From an uncultured Clostridia bacterium (lineage in GTDB: Bacteria > Bacillota > Clostridia > Oscillospirales > Acutalibacteraceae): a stretch of 64,000 nucleotides of DNA. Below the pieces are notes generated by a model. That model had not been told where the DNA came from, did not search any database, and worked only from the letters and a program-made list of their open reading frames with translations. The position numbers were made by a program, and so were the translations under genes. This document shows, piece by piece, positions 35,470 through 45,432 of the stretch (within the stretch, counting starts at the first letter, position 1; each line of letters opens with the position of its first letter). The stretch lies in assembly GCA_946186245.1 (NCBI GenBank), contig CAMHMN010000001.1, forward strand, positions 186,001 through 250,000, given 5' to 3'.

Positions 35470-36081
35470 ATGAAAAGATTAGAAATTTCCGTGCTGTTGT
35501 CGTTGGTGTTTTCGGTACTGCTGAGTATCTGTGCTCTTAACACGGAATGTTCCGAAATCCGCGGCAGCGTATTGAGACTGCATGTTCTTGCCAATTCCGA
35601 CAGTTCTGACGATCAGGCGCTGAAACTCAAGGTTCGGGACAGACTGCTCTCCATCAGCGGAGAGATTTTTTCCGGCGCAAAAAGCAGGGAAGAAGCTGCC
35701 GCTGCGGCGCAGGCAAGCCTTGGCAGGCTTCAGCGGGAGGCGGAAGATGTCATTGCGGCAAGCGGATGCGATTATCCCGTAAGCGTCTCGCTGGAAAACT
35801 GCTACTTCAACACCAGAACGTATGACAACATCACCCTTCCCGCCGGGCAGTATCAGGCGCTCCGTGTCGTGATCGGAAAAGGGGAAGGGCACAACTGGTG
35901 GTGCGTGATGTTTCCGCCCCTTTGTGTGTCACCCGCTTCCGATGATGAAACCGAGCTAAGTGATGTGCTGAGCAGCGAACAATTGGAGCTTGTGGAAGGT
36001 GACGGCTACGAAATCAAATTCAAGTGCGTGGAGGTTTATGAGGAAGTTGTGCAGTATCTTTCCGGAAAGTCCCGAAAATAG
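35470..36081 (+). CDS. spoIIR: Stage II sporulation protein R
   Basis: SpoIIR is made in the forespore and secreted to the intermembrane space, where it triggers SpoIIGA to process pro-sigma-E. The protein is about 203 residues with an N-terminal signal/anchor helix and the conserved core LRLHVLANSDSSDDQALKLKVRD and HNWWCVMFPPLC. I use ATG 35470, with GGAGG 12 bases upstream; a TTG at 35461 is too close to that site. It is normally controlled by sigma-F. I could not identify a clear sigma-F promoter by eye. Confidence 0.95.
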   Translation: MKRLEISVLLSLVFSVLLSICALNTECSEIRGSVLRLHVLANSDSSDDQALKLKVRDRLLSISGEIFSGAKSREEAAAAAQASLGRLQREAEDVIAASGCDYPVSVSLENCYFNTRTYDNITLPAGQYQALRVVIGKGEGHNWWCVMFPPLCVSPASDDETELSDVLSSEQLELVEGDGYEIKFKCVEVYEEVVQYLSGKSRK

Positions 36082-36119
36082 TACAGGGAATTTTTTTCGC
36101 TTGATAATCCTGTACTTTT
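36080..36119 (+). terminator. Terminator after spoIIR
   Basis: An 8-9 base stem (AGTACAGG with CCTGTACT) with a long T-rich loop, followed by TTTT. Confidence 0.55.
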
Positions 36120-36158
36120 GTGAGATAATGATTCAATAATGAATGGAGGGGATCGTCA

Positions 36159-39100
36159 TTGGGAATAAAATTTGTTACCGGCACTTCCGGCAGCGGAAAG
36201 ACGGTTTACGCCAGAACCCGCGCGGCGGAATTGGCTGCGTCGGGAAAGAGAGTGGCACTGTTTGTGCCGGAGCAATTCTCCTTTGAAACCGAGCGAGCCA
36301 TGCTTCATCTGCTTCCGCCTAACCTGGCAGACAATGTAGAGGTATTCACCTTTACACGACTTTCAAGGAAAGTTTCACGTGAAACGGGCGGAATAGCCGG
36401 AAAACGGCTGGATAACGCCGGTCGGGCAGCCGTAATGAATGTGGCGATGACACAGGTGCAGGATCACCTGACGCTTTACTCCGGCGGCAAAAAAAGGCAG
36501 GATCTCATCAAAAACATGCTCTCCGCTGTGTCGGAATTCAAAAGCTGCGCGATTACGCCGGATCTTCTCGTTGAAACGGCGGATCGTGCCGACGAAGCGG
36601 TTCTTTCACAAAAGCTCAGAGAGCTGTCGCTGATTTACGGTGCATATAATGCGGTGATGGCCAATATCGGTTCCATTGATCCGCTGGATGATCTCACGCG
36701 TCTTGCTAAAAATCTGGAGCAGAACGACTTTTTCGGTGAGACCATCGTTATTGCAGACAGCTTCACAGGCTTCACCCGGCAGGAACTTGCCGTATTGAAG
36801 CAGGTCATTGCACAGTGCGATTCATTCGAGATCACACTCTGCTGTGAGGACTTGCAAAATCGCACAGGAAAGAATGCCGCAAGCGACCTTTTTTCAACGG
36901 TCTATCACACCATAGAAGCACTCAGCGAATTGGACAGCGATATTGCATTTCAGCCCCTGGAAGGACACGCCCGTTTTCATTCAGACGCCATCAGATTGGC
37001 AGAGTCGGGGCTTTTCCGCAACCGGCCGACCGTACCCTATCCCGAAAAATGCGACGAAGTCACCGTCTATGCTGCGGAAGATAAATATGACGAAACGGAA
37101 TTCACCGCCCGCGAAATCAGGAGGCTTGTACGGGAAAAAGGAATGCGGTGGCGTGATTTTGCCATTATCTGCCGCAGTGATTCCGATTACAAAAATCCGA
37201 TGCTTCGTTCACTCGATCTGCAGGGAATTCCCTATTTTTGTGATAGGCGGTCGGCTGTGACCGACATGCCGCTGGTGCGGTTTGTGATGGCGGCGATGGA
37301 TATTGTCAACGGACGCTGGCGCAGCGAGGATATCATGCGCTGGATCAAAACGGGAATGATCAGGGACATCAGCATGGTTGATGCGGCACGGCTGGAGAAT
37401 TACTGCTTTGTATGGAGTATCAGCGGAAAAAAATGGAAGGAAGCATTTACCCAGTCGCCTTACGGTTATTCCGGTCCGGTTCAGAGCGAAGAGGATGATA
37501 CTTTACACCAGATCAACAATACCAAAGCATGTATAGTAAATTTGCTTGACAAATTTGAAACCGCCGTCAGACAGGAATCCGCGACGGGAAAGGAAATGGC
37601 TGCCGCCGTTTATCATCTGATTGACGCTGCGGGCTGTGCGGAATGCATCGAAGGCATGCTGCCGAAGCTTTCGCCGCAGGAGGCGGAAGCACAGGGACAG
37701 GTGTGGAACCTTTTGATGAACGTACTTGACCAGCTCGCTGAAATTCTGGGCGACGCCAAGCTGTCATTCAAAGAATTCTCCGAACTGCTTTGCATGATGC
37801 TGGGACTGTGCGATGTCGGCGAGATTCCACAGGGAATGGATGAGGTAGTTTTCGGGTCAGCCGACAGAATCAGAACATCAGGCGTCAAAGCCGTGTTTAT
37901 TCTGGGTGCAAATGAAGGCGTCTTTCCCATGCTGCCCGAATCGTCGGGTGTCTTTACCGAAAACGAGCGCAAGCTGCTTATCAGCATGAAGCTGCCGCTT
38001 GCGGGGGATTCCGAGGACACTGCCTTCAATGAACAGTTTATCGCCTATTCCGCACTGACCTGCGCCTCCGATCTGCTCTACGTAGCCTACAGCAAATCCT
38101 GCAATGGAGAGCAGCTTTACAGCTCTGAGATTGTCACGGAACTCTGTCGACTGCTTCCTCAATGTGCTAAAAAACATGGCGGTCTATCCCTTTCGCTGGA
38201 TATGATAGAAAACGCCGATGCAGGCTTTTTGCTGGCTGCGTCGGCCATAGGGAATGATTCGGAATTTTCGGCGGCTTTGGAGGCGGTCTATTCCGGACTT
38301 CCGGAATACGCAGACAAGTTGTCCGTTGTGAAACAGGCGATGGCACGTTCTTTAGACGTGCAAAGCATTGAAACTTTACATGATAAGTCAAACGCGTTTT
38401 CACTTTTCGGTAGAAATATAAGGATTTCCGCTTCAAAGGCCGAATGCTTTTACAACTGTAAATTCAAATATTTCTGTCAGTACGGGATGAAGGCCAGCCC
38501 CAGACGAAGAGCCGAACTGAACCCGTTGGAATACGGCAGCGTGGTGCATTACGTGCTGGAGAATATGCTGCGCGACCATGATATCGGCGATCTTGCCGCA
38601 CAGAACGACCTGACAGACCTGATCAGCCGCTATCTTTCGCGATATCTGGAGGAAGTGATGGGCGGTACGGACATGAAATCCGCCAGATTCATCTATCTCT
38701 TCAAACGCCTTACCCAATCTCTCTCGGTACTGATCAGACAGCTGGGAGAGGAATTTGCCAGGAGTCTGTTTGTGCCGGCGTCCTTTGAGCTTCCGATTGA
38801 CGGGACGGATATTCAACCGCTTCAGATACCGCTGTCTGACGGCAGTCATATCACCGTCGGCGGCAAGATTGACCGGGTTGACATTTACCGCAAGGACGGC
38901 GTGAAATACATTCGTGTAGTTGACTACAAGACAGGCAGCAAGGAATTTCTGCTGAGCGATATTCTCTCCGGGCTCAATATGCAGATGCTCATTTACCTCG
39001 ACATTATCTGTGACAGCCGGTTGAGCGGAACAGACTATTCTCCGGCAGGCGTCATCTATTCCCCTGCATCGCTGAAAAAGATTTCCGGTGAACGGGGGAT

Positions 39101-39515
39101 GACTTCCGTGGAAGCAAAACAGAGGGAAATGCTCAAAAACAACGGTCTGATTGTGGACGATTCCGACGTGATCAACGCAATGGAAGTCGGCATGCAGAAA
39201 CATGTCGATAAGAATGCCGTTGTCAGCGTCAAAGGGGGAGAGACCTTCCTCTCAAAAGCTACATACGTGGCCGATCCGCAGCAATTCAAGGTCATTCGTG
39301 ACTATATCCGCGGTTTGCTTCGCGAGATGGGGGAAGCGTTGCACAGGGGTGAGATAGGCGCCAATCCCGCCAAAGGGATTTACGACTCCTGCCAGTACTG
39401 CGAGTACAGAATACTTTGTTCGCAGGAACGCAAGTGCTCCGGAAGGAATATCAGCAAGAAAGGCATGGCGGAAACATTGCAGCAAATGCAGGAGGAGGGG
39501 GAAGATCATGAGTGA
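36159..39515 (+). CDS. addB: Helicase-exonuclease AddB
   Basis: 1118 residues, TTG start after GGAGGGG. AddB is the partner of AddA in the Firmicutes counterpart of RecBCD. Walker A is GTSGSGKT (residues 8-15), intact as in Bacillus. A RecB-like nuclease domain is near the C-terminus (GGKIDRVD ... VVDYKTGSKEF). The cysteines for the 4Fe-4S cluster are visible as CKFKYFCQYG upstream of it and CQYCEYRILC ... C at the end. The 8-base overlap with addA indicates coupling. Confidence 0.95.
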   Translation: MGIKFVTGTSGSGKTVYARTRAAELAASGKRVALFVPEQFSFETERAMLHLLPPNLADNVEVFTFTRLSRKVSRETGGIAGKRLDNAGRAAVMNVAMTQVQDHLTLYSGGKKRQDLIKNMLSAVSEFKSCAITPDLLVETADRADEAVLSQKLRELSLIYGAYNAVMANIGSIDPLDDLTRLAKNLEQNDFFGETIVIADSFTGFTRQELAVLKQVIAQCDSFEITLCCEDLQNRTGKNAASDLFSTVYHTIEALSELDSDIAFQPLEGHARFHSDAIRLAESGLFRNRPTVPYPEKCDEVTVYAAEDKYDETEFTAREIRRLVREKGMRWRDFAIICRSDSDYKNPMLRSLDLQGIPYFCDRRSAVTDMPLVRFVMAAMDIVNGRWRSEDIMRWIKTGMIRDISMVDAARLENYCFVWSISGKKWKEAFTQSPYGYSGPVQSEEDDTLHQINNTKACIVNLLDKFETAVRQESATGKEMAAAVYHLIDAAGCAECIEGMLPKLSPQEAEAQGQVWNLLMNVLDQLAEILGDAKLSFKEFSELLCMMLGLCDVGEIPQGMDEVVFGSADRIRTSGVKAVFILGANEGVFPMLPESSGVFTENERKLLISMKLPLAGDSEDTAFNEQFIAYSALTCASDLLYVAYSKSCNGEQLYSSEIVTELCRLLPQCAKKHGGLSLSLDMIENADAGFLLAASAIGNDSEFSAALEAVYSGLPEYADKLSVVKQAMARSLDVQSIETLHDKSNAFSLFGRNIRISASKAECFYNCKFKYFCQYGMKASPRRRAELNPLEYGSVVHYVLENMLRDHDIGDLAAQNDLTDLISRYLSRYLEEVMGGTDMKSARFIYLFKRLTQSLSVLIRQLGEEFARSLFVPASFELPIDGTDIQPLQIPLSDGSHITVGGKIDRVDIYRKDGVKYIRVVDYKTGSKEFLLSDILSGLNMQMLIYLDIICDSRLSGTDYSPAGVIYSPASLKKISGERGMTSVEAKQREMLKNNGLIVDDSDVINAMEVGMQKHVDKNAVVSVKGGETFLSKATYVADPQQFKVIRDYIRGLLREMGEALHRGEIGANPAKGIYDSCQYCEYRILCSQERKCSGRNISKKGMAETLQQMQEEGEDHE

Positions 39516-42500
39516 ACGAATCTGGACGCCGCAGCAGCGCAGCGCCATTGACGCTTCGGGAGGAACGCTGCTGGTATCGGCGGCGGCAGGCTCGGGAAAG
39601 ACTGCCGTGTTGGTTCAAAGGGTGATCGAAAGACTGACGACAGACGATCCCCGGCGTTACTGCGACGCTGACCGTCTGCTGATAGTGACATTCACCAGGG
39701 CGGCTGCGGCAGAGATGAAGGAGCGCATTTCGACCGAGCTCCAGAAGAAGCTGGAGCAGAATCCATGGGACACGGTGCTGCGCCGACAGATGCTCCTTGT
39801 CAAAAAAGCCCAGATCTGCACGATCGATTCCTTTTGCAGCAAGCTGGTGAGAGAGAATTTCTACAAGCTCGATATTTCTCCCGACTTCCGGATCGCCGAC
39901 GATGCCGAGCTGAAAATCCTGCGGGAAGAATGCATCAACGAGGTGCTGGAACGCAATTACGCCGAAGGGGACGAGGATTTCTTCCAATTGGTGGAACAGC
40001 TGATCGGGGACAAAAACGACAATGAGCTGTCCGCTCTGATCAAAAGCCTGGATTTCTATATCGGCTCGTTTCCCTTCCCGGAAGAGATGATGACCGCACT
40101 CGAAAACGCCTATTCCGAAACCGACCCCACTGAAACCGTATGGGGAAGAACCGTGCTGGAATATGTTGTCCAAGCCGCCCGGTACGGGCTGGAATACAAC
40201 GCGATGGCCTGCGATGTTTCCTCATGCGATGAGAGGCTCGCCGAGAAATACCTTCCGTCCTTCGAACGTGACGCGGATATTCTGAATGGAATTCTCGACG
40301 CTGCCCGATCCGGAAACTGGGAGGCGTTATATGAGCTTTCTTCCCAAGCCGCTATTACGCCTTTAGGCAGAGTAAACAAGCTGCCGGCGGAAGCGGAAAT
40401 TGCCAAAGCCGCGCGTTCGGTGGTGGAACAGACCATGAAGGACATCCGGTCCTGCGTGATTTCCGACCGTCAGACATTTGTAAATGAAATTGACTTTACA
40501 GGCAAAATGGTTCGCAAGCTGATGCAGCTTCTCCGGGAATACTACGGTGTAATGGCTGAATCCAAGGCCAGAAGGCACATTCTTGATTTTAGTGACCTTG
40601 AGCATATGGCGGTCAATTTGCTTGTGCAAAGGAAAGAAACTTTACACGATAATGCAACTCTTTCCCAGCGTACCGGCATTCTTGCTGGGTATTGCAAGAC
40701 CGATACCGCCCTTGCCCTGACAAGTGAATTCGATGAAATCATGCTGGATGAATACCAGGACACCAATGCGGTGCAAAGCCTGATTTTTGCCGCGCTGGCA
40801 CGCAATCCCGATGGCACGGACAGGCGTGCGCTTACCGACGGTGTGAATATGTTCATGGTCGGCGACATGAAACAGAGCATCTACCGTTTCCGCAAAGCCG
40901 TTCCGGAGCTTTTCATGGACAAATTCAGCAGGTACACATCCTATACGGCGGACAACACCCAATTTCCCGCGCTGATTACGCTGGGAACCAATTTCCGCAG
41001 CCGTCCGGAGGTTACCGGAGCCATCAACTATATTTTCCGGCAGATCATGTCGCCGCAGATGGGCGGTGTGAAATACGATGAAGCACAGGCGCTTTCTGCC
41101 GGCGCCGTCTATCCCGAATCCGACGAAATGACAGCCGAGCTGCATTTTCTGAACCGACCGAACGGGTACGAACTCAGCGGAACGGAGTTTGAAGCCGAAT
41201 ACATCGCTTCCCTTATTTCCAGTATGCTTTCGGAGGGATTCAGGGTGACGGATAAGGCGACGGGAAAGCTCCGACCTGCCAGATACAGCGATTTCTGCAT
41301 TCTCCGGCGAGGAATCAGCACGAACGGCAGCGTCTATGCCGAAGCGCTGGAACGCAAGGGCGTTCCGTCGTGGATTTCCACCGACGGAGGACTGCTGGAC
41401 ACCGACGAATCCAATGTCATTCTATCCTTCCTCCGGGTGATCAGCAACCCGCTGCTCGACATTCCTCTCATGTGTGTGATGATGTCTCCCATCTACGGCT
41501 TCACCCCCGACGAAATGGCGCAGATCAGGCTGAAGGAACCATCCGCGCCACTTTTCGGTGCAGTCATGTCCATGGCAAAGGGCGGTGACGTCAAGTGTGC
41601 ATCTTTTTTGGAGAGCATGGACAGATTCAGACTTTTAGCCGCTACGCAGCCTGCCGACAGGATCATCGAAGAAATCTGCTATTCCACCGGTTATCTGGCC
41701 GCCGTCATCGCCCTTCCGAACGGCGATATCCGCAGGGCGAATGTCCGGCTTCTCTGCGAATTTGCCGCCAGGTGCGAAGGTTCGGGTTACTATGGCATTG
41801 GAGCCTTCATTTCTACGGTGGACAGAATGCTTGAACAGGGCGAAGATCTTCCCGGCGCGGTTTCCGTCACTGAAAACTCGGATGTGGTCAGGATTATGAC
41901 CATCCACAAATCCAAGGGGCTGGAATTCCCGATCTGCATTGTGGCGGGACTGGGAACGGCATTCAAGAAAGACGGAGAATCCGGTGGCGTGATCACGCAC
42001 AGCGATCTGGGCATCGGTATGAAGATGAAGGAGAACGGCGCGTGGTATGAAACCCAGATCCGCAAGGCAATCGTCGAGCGTTCCCAGTCGGAAAGCCTGA
42101 GCGAAGAAATGCGCATTTTATACGTCGCATTAACCCGAGCCAAGGAAAAGCTCATCATGGTGGCGACGCCGACGTACTTCAAATCCTGCATAAAAAACGC
42201 GGCTGTCGCGGCAATCAATTCAGGCGACGAAGGGGAAATATCGCCCTTTGCGATTTCGCAGTGCAATTCCTTTGCCGCGTGGCTCATGATGGCTGCGATA
42301 CGGCATCCCGACTGCGGCTGTCTCAGAGAGATTTCCGATATCTGCGTTGATCCCGTTCCCGCGCCGGAATGCAGATTGAAGGCTTTCATCTTCGAGGCAG
42401 ACGCTTCACCGGAGAGCCGGGAACTTCCCGCAGCGGACGCCGGACTATCGCAGGAAACACCGGAATGCATTCCTGATGAGGGTCTCATGAAGGCTATCAG

Positions 42501-43146
42501 ACAGCGGCTTTCCTTCCGATATCCGTGGGAAGCCCTTTCCGGCATTCCCACCAAGGTGACCGCCTCGGAACTGACCAAACGGGAACATTCAGGCGAATCC
42601 GTCAACCTTGCCCGTCCGGCTTTCATGATGAGCGGAGGGCTGACGCCCACCGAAAGGGGAAAGGCTCTCCACAAATACATGGAATTTGCCAACTTCCGGG
42701 CCGCCGCTCAGTCGCCCGAACAGGAGCTGAAACGGCTGAAGAAGTACGGATTTCTCACCGGGAACGAGGCAGACGCGGTGGATACTTCCAAGATTATGAC
42801 TTTCTTTGAGCGGATGAAGCCGATGCTGGAGGGTGCGGAAGAAATTCTCCGTGAACGCGAGTTTTCGGTGATCCTGGACAGGGAGCATATTTCGTTTGTC
42901 ACCGATGCCGATATCGGGGAGGAGCCGGTCGTGCTGGAAGGCGAATGTGACTGTGTTCTGGTTTACAGTGACGGCGCGGTTATACTCGACTATAAGACAG
43001 ACCGGATTTCTGACCCCGAAAAGCTGGCAGAGCATTACGGCACACAGCTGAAGCTCTACCGGTACGCGATGGAGCAGGTGCTCGACAAGCCTGTCAAGGG
43101 AATCTATCTTTATTCCTTCTATCTGGATCAGCTCATCGAAGTATAA
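39508..43146 (+). CDS. addA: Helicase-nuclease AddA
   Basis: 1212 residues. A UvrD-type superfamily 1 helicase with Walker A SAAAGSGKTAVLV (residues 24-36), DEYQDTNAVQ, GDMKQSIYRFR, and the motif VI region ILYVALTRAKEKL. The C-terminal RecB-family nuclease carries GECDCVLVYSDGAVILDYKTDR with the metal-binding acidic residues. With AddB it resects double-strand breaks for RecA loading. GGAGGGGGAAG lies within the end of addB. Confidence 0.95.
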   Translation: MSERIWTPQQRSAIDASGGTLLVSAAAGSGKTAVLVQRVIERLTTDDPRRYCDADRLLIVTFTRAAAAEMKERISTELQKKLEQNPWDTVLRRQMLLVKKAQICTIDSFCSKLVRENFYKLDISPDFRIADDAELKILREECINEVLERNYAEGDEDFFQLVEQLIGDKNDNELSALIKSLDFYIGSFPFPEEMMTALENAYSETDPTETVWGRTVLEYVVQAARYGLEYNAMACDVSSCDERLAEKYLPSFERDADILNGILDAARSGNWEALYELSSQAAITPLGRVNKLPAEAEIAKAARSVVEQTMKDIRSCVISDRQTFVNEIDFTGKMVRKLMQLLREYYGVMAESKARRHILDFSDLEHMAVNLLVQRKETLHDNATLSQRTGILAGYCKTDTALALTSEFDEIMLDEYQDTNAVQSLIFAALARNPDGTDRRALTDGVNMFMVGDMKQSIYRFRKAVPELFMDKFSRYTSYTADNTQFPALITLGTNFRSRPEVTGAINYIFRQIMSPQMGGVKYDEAQALSAGAVYPESDEMTAELHFLNRPNGYELSGTEFEAEYIASLISSMLSEGFRVTDKATGKLRPARYSDFCILRRGISTNGSVYAEALERKGVPSWISTDGGLLDTDESNVILSFLRVISNPLLDIPLMCVMMSPIYGFTPDEMAQIRLKEPSAPLFGAVMSMAKGGDVKCASFLESMDRFRLLAATQPADRIIEEICYSTGYLAAVIALPNGDIRRANVRLLCEFAARCEGSGYYGIGAFISTVDRMLEQGEDLPGAVSVTENSDVVRIMTIHKSKGLEFPICIVAGLGTAFKKDGESGGVITHSDLGIGMKMKENGAWYETQIRKAIVERSQSESLSEEMRILYVALTRAKEKLIMVATPTYFKSCIKNAAVAAINSGDEGEISPFAISQCNSFAAWLMMAAIRHPDCGCLREISDICVDPVPAPECRLKAFIFEADASPESRELPAADAGLSQETPECIPDEGLMKAIRQRLSFRYPWEALSGIPTKVTASELTKREHSGESVNLARPAFMMSGGLTPTERGKALHKYMEFANFRAAAQSPEQELKRLKKYGFLTGNEADAVDTSKIMTFFERMKPMLEGAEEILREREFSVILDREHISFVTDADIGEEPVVLEGECDCVLVYSDGAVILDYKTDRISDPEKLAEHYGTQLKLYRYAMEQVLDKPVKGIYLYSFYLDQLIEV

Positions 43147-43188
43147 ATTATTCATCAAGTTCATCAATGAAAACACAGGTGATCATCA

Positions 43189-43767
43189 ATGTATCAGGAT
43201 TTTGAAGAATTAAAAAGAGAATGTCTGAAATGCACCAAATGCGGGTTGTGCAGCGGCCGTCACAACGTGGTGTTCGGCGTGGGCAACCCGCGGGCAAAGG
43301 TGCTTTTTGTGGGCGAAGGCCCGGGAGAAAATGAGGACCTGCAGGGCGAGCCCTTTGTGGGACGTGCTGGTAAACTTCTCGACACCATGCTCGATGCGGT
43401 GGATCTCTCGCGGGAGAGAAACATCTACATAGCCAATATCGTCAAATGCCGTCCACCTAAAAACCGCGATCCTCTTCCGGAGGAACAGGAGGCCTGCATC
43501 GACTGGCTCCGGTGGCAATTTGCCATCATGCGGCCAAAGATTGTGGTGTGTCTCGGAAGAATTGCCGGCATGAAGCTGATGGATCCGAATATGAAGATCA
43601 CCCGGCAGCACGGACAGTTCGTGGATAAGAAGGGCACGCTGATGATGGCGACGCTTCATCCGGCTGCGCTGCTGCGCAATCCCAACCAGAAGCCGGACGC
43701 TTTCCACGACTTCCTGCTGCTTCGTGACAAGATAATGGAGGTCTGTCCCGAAACCTACGATATGTGA
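43189..43767 (+). CDS. Family 4 uracil-DNA glycosylase (Fe-S)
   Basis: A 192-residue repair enzyme that removes uracil from DNA. The N-terminus has CTKC, and further Cys residues in VKCRPPKNR and ACIDWL complete a 4Fe-4S site as in thermophile-type UDG4. Catalytic motifs are [20 protein letters not shown] and [10 protein letters not shown]. It is 42 bases downstream of addA and probably cotranscribed, giving a repair operon addB-addA-udg. Confidence 0.92.
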   Translation: MYQDFEELKRECLKCTKCGLCSGRHNVVFGVGNPRAKVLFVGEGPGENEDLQGEPFVGRAGKLLDTMLDAVDLSRERNIYIANIVKCRPPKNRDPLPEEQEACIDWLRWQFAIMRPKIVVCLGRIAGMKLMDPNMKITRQHGQFVDKKGTLMMATLHPAALLRNPNQKPDAFHDFLLLRDKIMEVCPETYDM

Positions 43768-43774
43768 CGTTATT

Positions 43775-44986
43775 TCATTCTTCCGGTTCTTCCTCCGGAA
43801 TGTCGGAAGCTGTGTCGCTTTCAGGCTTTGGATCCACCAGCAGGACGCGTTCTTCGGAGATTTCCTTGGTGAAGGTCACGTGTTCTGTCACTCGCACACC
43901 GGATTCTGTTTTACTCACCAGCCGGTCGCGGCTGATGATTTCGATATGGTCAGCCTGCTCGATTTTCCTGCGAACCTTCGCTTCAGCCTGTCGGAGACAT
44001 TCCTCATAGGACAGCTCCTTTTCCGTATAGCACAGTTCTTGCCATTCTTCCCGGCGCAGCACCACAGGAAAATCGAATCCCATGACGCTGAGGGGGATTT
44101 CTTCGTAGGTTCTGCGATAGAGGCCTTTTGGAAGCGAGCCGAAAAGCGGCACTTCCAGACCGAAAGCCATGAGACGGTTGATGTTGATGATATGGCCGGT
44201 TGGTTCGGTCACGGTCTGTGCGTAAGTGACTGTTTCGGAAAAAGTATCTTCCACAAGGGCTGTCACGTTACCCGTTGCGTGTACCATTACGATGCTTTCT
44301 CCGAGGGAATCAAATACGCCGCTGATCAGCACGTCCCCCGGCACTACGATATCTCCCTGTCGGACAAAAATAGTTCCTTTTGAAGCGGTGGCCGAAACGA
44401 TCTGGCCGCTTTCCTTTGCGATGAGGTCGCAGGGGGAATCGTTTTCCGCCTTTTGATGAACGGGTACTGCCGCATCGAACTGCACACGCGCCCTGCATCC
44501 CATGCGGGACACCTTGATCATGTCAAACTGGGGCAGTTTTTCTTCCAGCGTCAGCTCCAGCATTTCCCCGTCAATGGAAGTGCCGAGCACGCCTACCCGT
44601 ATGCCCTCGTCATAAAGAAGGTCTGTCACGCTGACAGCGTATTTTTCCGGCAGATTCTCTATATCCACCGACCACACAAAAAGCGACATCACCCACAGCA
44701 TCAGGCAGAACAGCACAAATCCCGCCGCAAAGCCCCATCTGGCGCGGTATTTTCTCAGACGGCAGACGATTCCGTAATGCGATATGACGGTAAGCTCCGT
44801 GTCCGCTTTTTCCGCCGCTGCGAATGCCAACGGCAGTTCTTTGGCCGTAGTGAAGGCAAAGGTTCGGCCCTCTTTGCTGCTTATATTAAAAATATTCAGC
44901 CTGCGGTGATTTGCGATATTCAGAAATCGCTCGGCGGAACCGCCGGTTATTTCAAAGCAGACCGTTTCTTTTATGATACCTCGCAT
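43775..44986 (-). CDS. yqfD: Sporulation protein YqfD
   Basis: The protein is about 403 residues. One membrane helix (FAAGFVLFCLMLWVMSLFVWSV, about residues 85-106) is followed by a large external domain with TSIDGEMLELTLEEKLPQFDMIKVSRMGCRARVQFD and GTIFVRQGDIVVPGDVLISG, typical for YqfD. Two adjacent ATG codons are possible; I use the second, seven bases after GGAGG. YqfD is required for sporulation and is made in the mother cell in Bacillus. It follows yqfC and converges with the glycosylase gene. The C-terminus is acidic (DIPEEEPEE). Confidence 0.92.
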   Translation of the reverse strand: MRGIIKETVCFEITGGSAERFLNIANHRRLNIFNISSKEGRTFAFTTAKELPLAFAAAEKADTELTVISHYGIVCRLRKYRARWGFAAGFVLFCLMLWVMSLFVWSVDIENLPEKYAVSVTDLLYDEGIRVGVLGTSIDGEMLELTLEEKLPQFDMIKVSRMGCRARVQFDAAVPVHQKAENDSPCDLIAKESGQIVSATASKGTIFVRQGDIVVPGDVLISGVFDSLGESIVMVHATGNVTALVEDTFSETVTYAQTVTEPTGHIININRLMAFGLEVPLFGSLPKGLYRRTYEEIPLSVMGFDFPVVLRREEWQELCYTEKELSYEECLRQAEAKVRRKIEQADHIEIISRDRLVSKTESGVRVTEHVTFTKEISEERVLLVDPKPESDTASDIPEEEPEE

Positions 44987-44999
44987 CATTCATCCTCCG

Positions 45000-45278
45000 T
45001 TATGTAAAACTGACAGAGCGGATATTGCCGCATATTACCAGCGTGCTGTCCATCATGCGGCAGATGCACAGGCAGTTTCCGTCGATGATGACGTTTCTAG
45101 AGCAGGTGGACACGACAATGTTGTTCTCGCTGTAATTCAATATGCCCCGGCACCCCTCTATCAGCAGCCCTTTGCCGACTTCCACGGTAATCCTGCATTC
45201 TCCGCGTACGATGTCGGGGGAAGTATTCATCAGCTTTCTGAGAAATCTGTCGGAAAGAGAATTGTCGTAATTTTTCAT
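45000..45278 (-). CDS. yqfC: Sporulation protein YqfC
   Basis: A 92-residue protein matching the YabP/YqfC family: RITVEVGKGLLIEGCRGILNYSENNIVVSTCSRNVIIDGNCL. The start MKNYDNSLSDRF is preceded by GGGAGTG. The track extends it by 62 residues into the divergent intergenic region; this extension overlaps the upstream side of ylbJ and looks unreal. yqfC-yqfD is the usual order. Confidence 0.9.
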   Translation of the reverse strand: MKNYDNSLSDRFLRKLMNTSPDIVRGECRITVEVGKGLLIEGCRGILNYSENNIVVSTCSRNVIIDGNCLCICRMMDSTLVICGNIRSVSFT

Positions 45279-45432
45279 AACTTTCACTCCCGTTTTTTTC
45301 AGTCTATGCGCGGTTCCGGCTGAATAGCACGGTTTGGAGAAGAATTTGTCAGAGAATAGATTCCGGGATTGCGACATATTCATTTCCCGGAAGGTGAGTG
45401 TATTGGAAATCGGAAAAAACAGGGGGAGAGGA

